Positions 33,782-42,235 of a DNA stretch of 64,000 nucleotides are shown here, piece after piece (within the stretch, counting starts at the first letter, position 1; each line of letters begins with the position of its first letter). The stretch is from Poritiphilus flavus. Lineage in GTDB: Bacteria > Bacteroidota > Bacteroidia > Flavobacteriales > Flavobacteriaceae. Below the pieces are notes generated by a model. It was not told the DNA's origin, searched no databases, and saw only the letters and a program-made list of their open reading frames with translations. The position numbers were made by a program, and so were the translations under genes. The stretch lies in the NCBI RefSeq assembly GCF_009901585.1, contig NZ_WXYO01000005.1, forward strand, positions 62,001 through 126,000, read 5' to 3'.

Positions 33782-34630
33782 ATGAGATTCGAATTTACAA
33801 ACCCCAAAATGGGATCGATCTTCGGCCTGACCGAGGACATCAAAAAGGATAAGGACTATTTTTCCATCGGAGAAAAGACCATTCATATCCTTTGGAATCG
33901 CAGCGATAGCCCGGTATGCTTTAAAGTGGATGAGATTGAGGTCACTCTTTTACCCAATCAACTGGTTACCACTACTTATCTGCAAAAGGTATCCTATAAA
34001 AACACCAAAAACCAACTTACTGCATTTACCTTTAATAGAGAATTCTATTGCATTTCTGATCATGACAGCGAGGTTTCCTGTAACGGGATTCTGTTCTTTG
34101 GTACCCAGGACCTGCCAATAATTACCATACCACAGGATCAGCTCAGGAAGTTTAATATTCTGTTCGAAGTTTTTCTGGACGAGTTTTCCAATCCGGACGT
34201 CATTCAGGGCGATATGCTCCAGATGCTTTTAAAGCGGTTGATCATCATATGTACCCGTCTGGCCAAAGAACAGCGGATCGTAAAAAGGCTCAATAATGAC
34301 CAGATCGACACCATTCGCAAATTCAATTTTTTGGTGGACCTTCACTATAAGGAGAAGCGTAAAGTTAGCGATTACGCGGATTTGCTTTACAAGAGCCCAA
34401 AAACGCTTTCCAATCTTTTTGCGATCTACAACCAGAAATCACCACAGCAGATAATTCAGGAAAGATTGGCTTTAGAAGCCAAGAGGCTGGTAAATTTTAC
34501 CGACAAACAGAACCAGGAGATCGCCTATGATCTCGGTTTTAACGACCCTGCTCATTTTAGCCGTTTTTTCCGAAAAATGACTGGCTATTCCCCTTCCCAA
34601 TACCGCGAAATCAGGACGGCAGCCGTCTAA
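33782..34630 (+). CDS. AraC family transcriptional regulator
   Basis: A 282-residue protein. The N-terminal 160 residues look like a cupin-type sensing domain (FNREFYCISDHDSEVSCNG). The C-terminal AraC DNA-binding region (about 180-282) has two HTH motifs, including EIAYDLGFNDPAHFSRFFRKMTG and YSPSQYRE. It probably controls the adjacent small ORF, AhpD-like and cupredoxin genes; that link rests on position only. Confidence 0.9.
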   Translation: MRFEFTNPKMGSIFGLTEDIKKDKDYFSIGEKTIHILWNRSDSPVCFKVDEIEVTLLPNQLVTTTYLQKVSYKNTKNQLTAFTFNREFYCISDHDSEVSCNGILFFGTQDLPIITIPQDQLRKFNILFEVFLDEFSNPDVIQGDMLQMLLKRLIIICTRLAKEQRIVKRLNNDQIDTIRKFNFLVDLHYKEKRKVSDYADLLYKSPKTLSNLFAIYNQKSPQQIIQERLALEAKRLVNFTDKQNQEIAYDLGFNDPAHFSRFFRKMTGYSPSQYREIRTAAV

Positions 34631-34724
34631 AGGGAAATTTGTACAAGTAGTCGGGCAATCCATAATAACACTTGCCTGATCCTGCGGCGCATCTTTGCAG
34701 TGTAAAATTAAAATCACTGGCAAG

Positions 34725-34883
34725 ATGAATCTCAAACCAAAATCAGTTTTCAACCTTATTGAAATTTTTCGGCATCAGATGAAACCTGCCGTGCAAACAC
34801 TGAACACTAAAACGCATTGTGAGCACAAGCAGCTACACGATTACTATTGCGATGCGGAGAAACCCTATGTAGCTAAAAAGTAA
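34725..34883 (+). CDS. Small hypothetical protein (52 aa) with His/Cys cluster
   Basis: The ORF starts MNLKPKSVFNLIEIF and contains THCEHKQLHDYYCDAE, where two Cys and several His could bind metal. No family recognised. A near-consensus -7 box (CATCTTTG, 34690-34697) lies 27 nt upstream, and the AhpD-like gene begins 49 nt downstream, which supports a real gene in a short redox operon. Confidence 0.5.
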   Translation: MNLKPKSVFNLIEIFRHQMKPAVQTLNTKTHCEHKQLHDYYCDAEKPYVAKK

Positions 34884-34932
34884 ATAAAGTAATAACAGTC
34901 ATTAGTAGATATTGACACAAAAAGCAAACACC

Positions 34933-35481
34933 ATGAGTAAATTTAATGTACCTCAGAGAGCAGAAGTAAGTGAAAACAACCAGGCGATATTTGACAACCT
35001 GGAAAAAGCGGTAGGTTTTGTACCTAACCTTTATGCCACTTACGCCTATTCAGAAAACGCATTAGCCAATTACCTGGCCCTTTCAAATGCAAAAACTTCC
35101 CTTAAAGCCAAGGAAAAAGAAGTGGTAAACCTCGCGGTAAGTGAAGTTAACGCTTGTGATTACTGTCTTGCCGCTCATACCGCCATCGGGAAAATGAACG
35201 GATTTACAGATGAGCAAGTACTTGAACTAAGAGCAGGAGGAGCATCTTTTGACAACAGGCTGGACGCCCTGGCCAGATTGGCAAGAAATATAACCCAAAA
35301 CAGAGGTGCAGCAAGTCAGGATGTAGTGGACAATTTCTTTGCAGCTGGTTGGACCAAAGAAAACCTTATTGACACCATCGTACTGGTAGGAGATAAAACC
35401 ATCTCTAACTATGTACACAAAACCACCCAGGTGCCTGTTGACTTTCCAGCAGCCCAACCTCTTGAAACCGTAATAGCATAA
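34933..35481 (+). CDS. AhpD/carboxymuconolactone decarboxylase family protein
   Basis: A 182-residue helical protein with the AhpD redox motif CDYCLAAHTA (near residue 75) and the expected distal acidic/His surroundings. Likely reduces peroxides or handles thiols; it resembles the AhpD-like gene at 3.4-4.0 kb in motif but not in length or flanks. The ATG at 34933 (MSKFNVPQR) is chosen over a TTG 21 nt earlier. It precedes the cupredoxin gene by 25 nt. Confidence 0.87.
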   Translation: MSKFNVPQRAEVSENNQAIFDNLEKAVGFVPNLYATYAYSENALANYLALSNAKTSLKAKEKEVVNLAVSEVNACDYCLAAHTAIGKMNGFTDEQVLELRAGGASFDNRLDALARLARNITQNRGAASQDVVDNFFAAGWTKENLIDTIVLVGDKTISNYVHKTTQVPVDFPAAQPLETVIA

Positions 35482-35506
35482 TTATAAACTATTTAAATAT
35501 CTAAAG

Positions 35507-35914
35507 ATGAAAAATTTAATCGCAGTATTTGTATTGGCTCTTGGAGCGCTGGTTAGCGGAAATGCCCAGGACAAAATGATGAAGGACGACAAAATGATGA
35601 AAGACAAAGCAGAGGTGATCAGCCTTGAGCAAACCCCCGGTGAGTTCACTAAAAAGGAACTGACTGTAAAGGCTGGCACCTATGTTTTCGAGATCCACAA
35701 TAACAATGTGGGACATGATGTCGGCTTTGTTTTGGTAGAAAAGGGAAAAGACATCAGCAAGCCTGAGAATCACATCCAGACAGCCTATGTAACAGAAGCT
35801 GTTGCCACCGGAAAGACCCAGCATTCTAAGCCTACAAAACTGGAGAGGGGAGAATACGTATACTTTTGTCCCTTAAATCCAACGGCTACCGATAACACGC
35901 TAATAGTAGAGTAA
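35507..35914 (+). CDS. Exported cupredoxin-like protein
   Basis: A 135-residue protein with a signal peptide (1-20, ending SGNAQ). A short Met/Lys/Asp-rich tract with two DDKMMKD/DKMMKD units follows, then a plastocyanin-like beta fold: ELTVKAGTYVFEIHNNNVGHDVGF and YVYFCPLNPTATDN. His in VGHD and Cys in YFCP match copper ligands, but the usual His and Met after the Cys are absent. Copper binding is therefore uncertain; the N-terminal Met pairs could supply ligands. It follows the AhpD-like gene closely. Confidence 0.75.
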   Translation: MKNLIAVFVLALGALVSGNAQDKMMKDDKMMKDKAEVISLEQTPGEFTKKELTVKAGTYVFEIHNNNVGHDVGFVLVEKGKDISKPENHIQTAYVTEAVATGKTQHSKPTKLERGEYVYFCPLNPTATDNTLIVE

Positions 35915-35965
35915 GTACCCAATTTTATGTGGAAAAGAGAAGGCCCTGATGGTGAGGCGGGCCGT

Positions 35966-37066
35966 CTAAAAATCAAATTTCAATTGAATGGAAACCGAAT
36001 CTTCCTTAGGTTCGGTTTTCTTTTTTTCGGTATTTAGATTGGCCAGGGAAATACCGAGTAGTCGAACCGAATTTTGCAGATTCTCCTGGTAGAGCAGTTC
36101 TTTGGTCGTATCCAGGATGAGGTTTTTATCCGAAACAAAATACGGCAGTGTTTTGCTACGAGTCTGTAACCTGAAATCGCTGTATTTGATCTTTAGGGTT
36201 ATGGTCTTTCCTGCCAGCCTATTCTTTTTGAGACGCCTTTCCAATTCCACGGCTATTTGCTCAAGCTTTTCGAGCATAAACACTTCGCTGCTCAGGTTCT
36301 CACTAAAGGTCCTTTCCGCCCCTACGGACTTTGGTATGCGGTGAGGTTTTACTTCGCTGGTATGTATGCCTCTGACTACCTGATAATAATAGCTGCCGGA
36401 TTTACCGAAAGTGTCCTGAAGGTATTCAAGGGAACGTTCTTTGAGTTCTTTTCCGGTAAAGATCCCAAGCTTGTACATTTTTTCGGCAGTAACCTTACCT
36501 ACACCGTAAAACTTGCGTATCTCAAGATCTTCAAGGAACTGGATCACCTCTTCCGGGTTTACGGTTTTTTGTCCATTGGGTTTGTTGTAATCACTGGCTA
36601 CCTTGGCTATAAATTTATTGATAGAGATCCCTGCCGAGGCGGTAAGACCTAATTCGTCAAAGATCCGCTGCCTGATCTCTTTCGCTATCAGTGTGGCCGA
36701 TGGGTTTCCCTTTTTGTTTGTTGTCACATCCAGATAAGCCTCGTCCAGTGAAAGCGGTTCCACCAGATCGGTATACTCGAAAAAAATAGCACGTATTTGC
36801 AGCGAGATTTCCCTGTAACGGTCGAACCTGGGTTTTACAAAGATGAGGTCCGGGCAATTTTGCTTCGCGATATATCCGCTCATCGCACTTCTGACCCCGT
36901 ATTTTCTTGCTTCGTAGCTGGCTGCAGATACCACCCCTCGCTTGGAGCCACCTCCCACGGCCACAGGCTTTCCCCTGAGCTCCGGACGATCCAGTTGTTC
37001 AACGGAAGCGTAAAAGGCATCCATATCTACGTGAATGATCTTTCGCAATGGGAAATCGTAGGACAT
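35966..37066 (-). CDS. dinB: DNA polymerase IV
   Basis: A 366-residue Y-family translesion polymerase. HVDMDAFYASVEQ (near 11) and SLDEAYLDVT carry the catalytic acids, and GVGKVTAEKMYKLGI is the helix-hairpin-helix region. The little-finger domain follows from about 235. The C terminus has no clear clamp-binding motif by eye. ATG at 37066 used; a TTG two codons earlier is unlikely. Convergent with the cupredoxin gene. Confidence 0.95.
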   Translation of the reverse strand: MSYDFPLRKIIHVDMDAFYASVEQLDRPELRGKPVAVGGGSKRGVVSAASYEARKYGVRSAMSGYIAKQNCPDLIFVKPRFDRYREISLQIRAIFFEYTDLVEPLSLDEAYLDVTTNKKGNPSATLIAKEIRQRIFDELGLTASAGISINKFIAKVASDYNKPNGQKTVNPEEVIQFLEDLEIRKFYGVGKVTAEKMYKLGIFTGKELKERSLEYLQDTFGKSGSYYYQVVRGIHTSEVKPHRIPKSVGAERTFSENLSSEVFMLEKLEQIAVELERRLKKNRLAGKTITLKIKYSDFRLQTRSKTLPYFVSDKNLILDTTKELLYQENLQNSVRLLGISLANLNTEKKKTEPKEDSVSIQLKFDF

Positions 37067-37120
37067 AAACAAATTTAAGGTATATTTAGCTTGAAAGAGG
37101 GGGGTAAAATCGCTTTAGGG

Positions 37121-37594
37121 ATGATAGAAATTGAAAGGAAATTCTTGGTTACTTCCGATGTTTATAAACAGCATGCAATTTCCAAAAACAAGATATACCA
37201 GGGCTTTTTGAATTCCCATCCCCTGCGTACGGTTCGGGTCCGTCTCAAAGGAGAATCGGGGACCATCACTGTAAAAGGATTGTCGGATAAAGAGGGAACC
37301 ACCCGCTTTGAATGGGAAAAGGAGATTACAGGAGCTGATGCCAAAGCCCTGCTTCAACTATGTGAGGATGGCATGATCAGCAAGACGAGATACGAAGTGC
37401 CGGCAGGCCGTCATATTTTTGAAGTAGATGAATTTCACGGAGCGAACGAAGGGCTGGTGATCGCTGAGGTAGAGTTGGGATCCAAGAACGAGGCATATTC
37501 CAAACCTGATTGGTTAGGTAAGGAGGTGACGGGAGACCCGCGCTATTACAATTCACAACTGAGTAAACAACCTTTTACAAAATGGAAATCATAA
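37121..37594 (+). CDS. CYTH domain protein (class IV adenylate cyclase/thiamine triphosphatase-like)
   Basis: A 157-residue single-domain CYTH protein. The ExExK metal/phosphate motif is EIERK at the N terminus (IEIERKFLV). RVRLKGESGTITVKG and the acidic FEVDEFHG and IAEVELGS strands complete the triphosphate tunnel. Substrate likely a tripolyphosphate or nucleotide; stand-alone CYTH proteins of this type are often triphosphatases. ATG at 37121 chosen by this motif. A TATATTTAG box about 38 nt upstream may be its promoter. Confidence 0.87.
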   Translation: MIEIERKFLVTSDVYKQHAISKNKIYQGFLNSHPLRTVRVRLKGESGTITVKGLSDKEGTTRFEWEKEITGADAKALLQLCEDGMISKTRYEVPAGRHIFEVDEFHGANEGLVIAEVELGSKNEAYSKPDWLGKEVTGDPRYYNSQLSKQPFTKWKS

Positions 37595-38094
37595 AGAAAA
37601 TCTTCCTTATTGGAACTGCTTTATTAATAGTGGTCCTGATTAGTTCCTGTAGGGAAACGCAGGCTGAGCATAAAGTGGAAATCACCGATGCCAAAGAGGT
37701 TGAGAAATCAGTATCTCAGCTCAGGGAAGAACTCCTTGCCAACGGTTTTGAGATATTTGATTATGTGGATGAGGAAAGTGGAGATACAGTGCTCATGCAG
37801 CAGTATTTCATAGCCTTCCTGAAAAGCGGTCCCAATCGTTCGCAATCCAAAGAGGAAACGGATAGCTTGCAAAGGCTTCACCTGGCCCATTTGGGTAGGA
37901 TGTACGAAGAGGGCTTTGCAGATATTTCCGGTCCTTTCGGGGATGATGGCGAAATACGGGGGATTACGATCTACAATACCCCAACCCTTGAAATGGCAGA
38001 TAGCCTTGCCAATTTGGATCCTATGGTAAAAGCGGGGCGTCTCGTGATAGAGGTGCATCCGTGGTGGGCGGCAAAAGGCTTCCCGCTGCGTTAA
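37582..38094 (+). CDS. YCII-related lipoprotein
   Basis: A 170-residue protein with a lipobox (LISSC, lipidated Cys near 23) and then a YCII-like domain from about 65. AHLGRMYEEGFADISGPFGDDGEIRG, the ADSLANLDPMVKAGRL segment and EVHPWW match the family pattern with its His and Asp. Secreted YCII proteins are unusual, since most are cytoplasmic. It overlaps the CYTH gene by 13 nt. Function unknown. Confidence 0.75.
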   Translation: MEIIKKIFLIGTALLIVVLISSCRETQAEHKVEITDAKEVEKSVSQLREELLANGFEIFDYVDEESGDTVLMQQYFIAFLKSGPNRSQSKEETDSLQRLHLAHLGRMYEEGFADISGPFGDDGEIRGITIYNTPTLEMADSLANLDPMVKAGRLVIEVHPWWAAKGFPLR

Positions 38095-38426
38095 GTTAAA
38101 AAGGCAATGATTCCATTGGAAACCCGGGAATATCAAAATCAAGGCAATGACCAAAAGATATTCAAGGGTCAGGACATCATTGCCATTTCTTAACTCCACT
38201 TTAAAACGGCCCGGTTCCCAACTGCATTATTTGAATTAGCTATCACCTCTAATTTAGGAACATCCGCAGGGAAAACCTATGATAAAACGGTAAAAATCAG
38301 GGCCTTCAGTTGCGAAAAGGAAATTGTGCCCTATCCAAAATTATTGAAGTCTAAATTGCCCCGTTTAGAGGGGGTACAGAGCTGTTAGAATTGATTTCGG
38401 GTTTCCCGTAAAATTTGAAGAAAATC
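38095..38426. other. Intergenic region of 332 nt without a supported gene
   Basis: AGGCAATGAT near 38102 can pair with ATCATTGCC near 38176 across about 65 nt, which could form a long-loop terminator after the YCII gene. From about 38200 one plus-strand frame is open for some 60 codons to a stop near 38386, but it lacks an ATG and resembles nothing recognised; it may be a decayed gene or chance. Confidence 0.4.
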
Positions 38427-39446
38427 CTATAAGGAACTCCTGAACTGCTCCAGAAAACGAACGTCGTTCTCACTGAGAAGACGAATGTCGGGTATCTGAT
38501 GCAATAGGAGCGCGATACGGTCTATTCCCATGCCGAATGCGAAACCAGAGTACACTTTTGAATCTATACCGCAGTTGTCCAATACATTTGGATCTACCAT
38601 TCCGGTACCCATGATCTCCAGCCAGCCCGTACCCTTGGTAATGCGATAATCTGTTTCAGTTTCAAGACCCCAGTAAACATCTACTTCAGCGCTGGGTTCC
38701 GTAAATGGGAAATAAGAAGGCCTGAGACGTATCCTGGATTTGCCAAACAGTTCCTGGGTAAAGAATTGCAAGGTCTGTTTCAGGTCGGCAAAAGAGACAT
38801 TCTTGTCAATATAAAGCCCTTCTACCTGGTGGAAGAAGCAATGAGACCTCGCGGATATGGCTTCATTTCTATATACCCTCCCGGGAGAAATGGTTCGGAT
38901 GGGAGGTTTATTGTTTTCCATATACCGTACCTGTACTGAGGAAGTATGGGTCCTCAGCAGTATATCCGGATCTGTCTGGACAAAGAAAGTGTCCTGCATA
39001 TCCCTTGCCGGATGGTGTTCAGGCAAGTTAAGCGCGGTAAAGTTGTGCCAGTCGTCTTCAATCTCCGGCCCTTCCGAAACATTGAAACCGATACGCGAAA
39101 AAATATCGATTATCTGGTTTTTGACTATAGATATGGGGTGACGGGCTCCAAGTTCCATGGGTTCGCCGGGTCTTGACAAGTCACCGTATTTAGAAGATGC
39201 CTTGACAGACTGCTCCAGGTTACTTTTTAGACTGTTTACTTTCTCGGTCGCGGCGGTCTTAAGCTGATTGATCGTTTGTCCGAAAGCCTTTTTGTCCTCT
39301 TTCGGAATGTTTTTGAATTCAGCGAAATACTTATTCAGGATGCCTTTTTTGCCAAGGTATTTTATCCTGAAGGCTTCCAGGGCTTCCGTAGAGTCCGCGG
39401 AGAATTGCTCTACTTCCGAAATGTGTTCTTTAAGTTGGTCTATCAT
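38427..39446 (-). CDS. pheS: Phenylalanine-tRNA ligase alpha subunit
   Basis: A 339-residue class II synthetase subunit that charges tRNA-Phe together with PheT. An N-terminal coiled coil (about 1-90) is followed by the catalytic core with LGARHPISIVKNQIIDIF, HPARDMQDTFFV, and motif 2 (RVYRNEAISARSHCFFHQVEG). The motif 3 region is SGFAFGMGIDRIALL. The ATG at 39446 (MIDQLKEHI) fits relatives better than a GTG four codons earlier. pheT is not adjacent. Confidence 0.96.
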   Translation of the reverse strand: MIDQLKEHISEVEQFSADSTEALEAFRIKYLGKKGILNKYFAEFKNIPKEDKKAFGQTINQLKTAATEKVNSLKSNLEQSVKASSKYGDLSRPGEPMELGARHPISIVKNQIIDIFSRIGFNVSEGPEIEDDWHNFTALNLPEHHPARDMQDTFFVQTDPDILLRTHTSSVQVRYMENNKPPIRTISPGRVYRNEAISARSHCFFHQVEGLYIDKNVSFADLKQTLQFFTQELFGKSRIRLRPSYFPFTEPSAEVDVYWGLETETDYRITKGTGWLEIMGTGMVDPNVLDNCGIDSKVYSGFAFGMGIDRIALLLHQIPDIRLLSENDVRFLEQFRSSL

Positions 39447-39575
39447 TGTTTCAGGCACTGTGTCTCGCTATTAACTGGCTTCCAGAGCTCTAATTTATTA
39501 AATGCGAAAGGCAAAGGTAAAACTTTTCGTCTTGTAATTGAAGTATGGGCGCAAAAGAGGGATCTAAAAACGGAC

Positions 39576-41477
39576 TCAGCTGGATAATCCTGGCTGAGCA
39601 ACTGTGGGAGAGCTATGCAAGTCAGGAACATTTTGCTTGATCCAACGTACACAGTCTTCAAAATTATCAAAGATGTGTTCCCTGGGGATAAGATCAGGAA
39701 TAATGTCAATCCGTTCCATCATATATTGGGGCTGTTCCAGAACATCTACCAAAAGAGTGGTTACACCGTTCTTACGAAGTTCCTGAAGTACGTCTTCCAT
39801 AGCATAAAGTCCGGATTGATCCATATACTGCATTCTGCCTAAACGTATGACGACGGTTTTAGCGGTGTCTGGTATCTGTTGGGCAAGTACCTGGAACTCG
39901 CTTGTTGCACCAAAGAAAAGAGGTCCTTTGATATGTTTGATAAAAACCTCTTCCTGGAAACGCTTGGGAAAGCTCTTCTCGTCCGCCCAGGCGGTTTCCT
40001 TTAACAGTGATGTTACATCAGAACTTTGAGCGGTCAGGTCTCCCATTTTCTTCATGAACATCAGCGAGGCGATCACCAGGCCAATTCCCACTGCATATAC
40101 CAGGTTCCAAAAGGTGGAAAGTACCAGCACCACCAGCATTACCATCACCTCTGAACTCAATTTAAGAGGACCCAGTTTAATGTCTTTCGGAAGGCTGGGG
40201 ATGGCTCTCAGGCCTTTATAGTCCATGACACTTATTCCAACCGTAATGAGAATACCAGCCAGAACAGCTGCCGGGATCTGTGAAGCCACAGGACCCATTG
40301 CCAGTAGAATGAATAACAGAAGAACCCCTGCGATCATCCCTGAAAGCCGGGTTTTTCCGCCGGAGTTAATATTGACCACCGTCCGGATAGTAGCCCCGGC
40401 ACCCGGGATACCTCCAAAGACAGCCGCAACACTGTTCCCGATTCCCTGACCCACAAGTTCCTTGTTCGGCTTGTGTTTTGTTTTGGTCATATTATCAGCA
40501 ACAACAGAGGTAAGTAAGGAATCTATCGCGCCGAGCAAGGCCAAGGTAAGTGCTGTAAAAATGAACGGGCTTATGCTACCCAGGCTAAAGGAGGTAAATA
40601 TCTCCATATTCGGCATGGGAAAACCTTCAGGGATCTTCTCAATTGGCCTGTAATCCATGCCAAAAGCATAGGCCACACCAGAGACCACCAACAGGGCCAC
40701 CAGCGTACTTGGAATTGCGGAGGTAATTCTTTTGAAACCGTAAATGATCAATATGGTTGAGAGGGCCAGGATCAGCTCCAGCCAACTGATGTTCTTGAGG
40801 GCTTTCGGCAGTACTTTTAAAGCGCCAATGACTCCCGAAGCTTCCTTTGCTGCCAGTGTCCGTGCTTCTTCCTGAATGGTAGCTTCGGTGATTTCGCCGG
40901 ATCTGCGGATGGTTTCCTGAAAATCTTCCAGTACCAGGATACCTTCTCCGGCTTCCTCTCTCAGGATGTTCTCCAGTATCAGTTCTTCTGCTTGTGGCTT
41001 AAACGGATTTACCCAGGAGATGTCTTCTTTCGGATAGTAGCCCAGGGCAGGCAGTATCTGTGTAATAATGATGATCACACCAATTGCCGTCATGAAACCG
41101 GAGACTACCGGATAAGGGATATAACGTATATATTTTCCAATCCCTAAGACTCCCAGGCCTATTTGCATCAATCCGGCAAGTAGAAACACTGTGAGTATTG
41201 CTGGCAGGGCCTTTTCAACACTACCGTCGTATACCGCAATTATACTGGCGATGACTACCATACTAACTGCTGTCATAGGAGCTGTTGGCCCGGAAATTTG
41301 AGTATTCGTACCACCGAAAAGCGCGGCAAAAAAACTGATAAAGATGGCACCATACAGACCGGCACTCGGACCTAATCCCGAAGATACCCCAAAAGCAAGG
41401 GCGAGAGGCAGGGCAACGATCCCCGCGGTTATTCCACCAAAGAGATCTCCCTTAAGATTGGAAAACAAGTTGTTCAT
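39576..41477 (-). CDS. SulP family anion transporter with STAS domain
   Basis: A 633-residue transporter with about 12-14 membrane segments. GITAGIVALPLALAFGVSSG and QISGPTAPMTAVSM are typical SulP signatures. The C-terminal STAS domain is near 500-610 (VVIRLGRMQYMDQSGLYAMEDVL). An unusual hydrophilic insertion of about 75 residues (near 150-225), rich in Glu and Ala, interrupts the membrane domain. With the beta-carbonic anhydrase next door, a bicarbonate substrate is favoured over sulfate; this is inference. Confidence 0.9.
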   Translation of the reverse strand: MNNLFSNLKGDLFGGITAGIVALPLALAFGVSSGLGPSAGLYGAIFISFFAALFGGTNTQISGPTAPMTAVSMVVIASIIAVYDGSVEKALPAILTVFLLAGLMQIGLGVLGIGKYIRYIPYPVVSGFMTAIGVIIIITQILPALGYYPKEDISWVNPFKPQAEELILENILREEAGEGILVLEDFQETIRRSGEITEATIQEEARTLAAKEASGVIGALKVLPKALKNISWLELILALSTILIIYGFKRITSAIPSTLVALLVVSGVAYAFGMDYRPIEKIPEGFPMPNMEIFTSFSLGSISPFIFTALTLALLGAIDSLLTSVVADNMTKTKHKPNKELVGQGIGNSVAAVFGGIPGAGATIRTVVNINSGGKTRLSGMIAGVLLLFILLAMGPVASQIPAAVLAGILITVGISVMDYKGLRAIPSLPKDIKLGPLKLSSEVMVMLVVLVLSTFWNLVYAVGIGLVIASLMFMKKMGDLTAQSSDVTSLLKETAWADEKSFPKRFQEEVFIKHIKGPLFFGATSEFQVLAQQIPDTAKTVVIRLGRMQYMDQSGLYAMEDVLQELRKNGVTTLLVDVLEQPQYMMERIDIIPDLIPREHIFDNFEDCVRWIKQNVPDLHSSPTVAQPGLSS

Positions 41478-41535
41478 AGGAAGTTAGCCGTTCTTCTGTT
41501 TCTAAGAGAAATATACTCTTTTTTATTAAATGCAA

Positions 41536-41560
41536 GGGCCGGAACTGAACGTCCCGGCCC
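41536..41560. terminator. Hairpin between carbonic anhydrase and SulP genes
   Basis: GGGCCGG (41536-41542) pairs with CCGGCCC (41554-41560), loop 11 nt. On the minus strand it follows the carbonic anhydrase stop by about 30 nt, without an immediate T run, so it may be a weak terminator or RNA-stability element. Confidence 0.5.
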
Positions 41561-41589
41561 ATATTTAACATAAGCTTTAGAGGAGGTAC

Positions 41590-42216
41590 TTAAAAAAAGC
41601 TAACCTTGCCATTACTGATGTCGTACATCGCTCCTACAATAGCAATTTCACCGTTATCCTCCATTTCTTTTAACACCGGACTTTGTTTGTGCATATTCGC
41701 AATGGTCATATTGACGTTTGTGACCGCTACCTCATCTACAAATTCGGCGTTTTTTGAATTTCTCAATCCAGGATCAGCCGGTTCGGTGACGGCTTCTACA
41801 GCCGGTTTGATCTTGCTTACCAGCGCAGTGAGATTTCCCAACTGGGCGTCATCGCAGGCACCCTTGACTGCACCACAACTCGTGTGTCCCAAAACGACTA
41901 CCACCTTGGTTCCGGCCAGCTTACAGGCGAACTCTATACTACCCAGAATATCTTCGTTTACAATGTTACCCGCGACCCTGGCACTGAATATATCTCCGAC
42001 ACCCTGATCAAATATCAACTCTGCGGAGACCCGGGAATCGATACAACTTAATATGGTTGCAAAAGGGTATTGACCGCCTATGGTGTCGCGCACCTGCTCA
42101 AGAAGGTCACGGTCTGCCTTGGAATTTTGGACAAATCGTTCATTACCTTCTTTTAGGAGGCTTATGGCCATATCAGGAGTAATAGCAGCCTGCGTTTCTT
42201 TAGTATGTGCTTTCAT
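41590..42216 (-). CDS. Beta-class carbonic anhydrase
   Basis: A 208-residue zinc enzyme interconverting CO2 and bicarbonate. Zinc ligands lie in CIDSR (Cys, with the Asp-Arg dyad) and in LGHTSCGAVKG (His and Cys). SARVAGNIVNEDILGSIEFA matches the family. There is no signal peptide, so it is cytoplasmic. It sits between two SulP transporter genes on the same strand, the arrangement expected for bicarbonate uptake or use. Confidence 0.95.
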   Translation of the reverse strand: MKAHTKETQAAITPDMAISLLKEGNERFVQNSKADRDLLEQVRDTIGGQYPFATILSCIDSRVSAELIFDQGVGDIFSARVAGNIVNEDILGSIEFACKLAGTKVVVVLGHTSCGAVKGACDDAQLGNLTALVSKIKPAVEAVTEPADPGLRNSKNAEFVDEVAVTNVNMTIANMHKQSPVLKEMEDNGEIAIVGAMYDISNGKVSFF

Positions 42217-42235
42217 TTGATCTAGTGTTTATTAT

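Noticed and set aside
35942-35963. Weak GGCCC/GGGCC hairpin between the cupredoxin and dinB genes
   Set aside because: The stem is short and not followed by T residues on either strand, so it is not called a terminator.
38200-38386. Open plus-strand frame of about 60 codons without a start codon
   Set aside because: No ATG, no recognisable similarity and no clear upstream signal; treated as intergenic.
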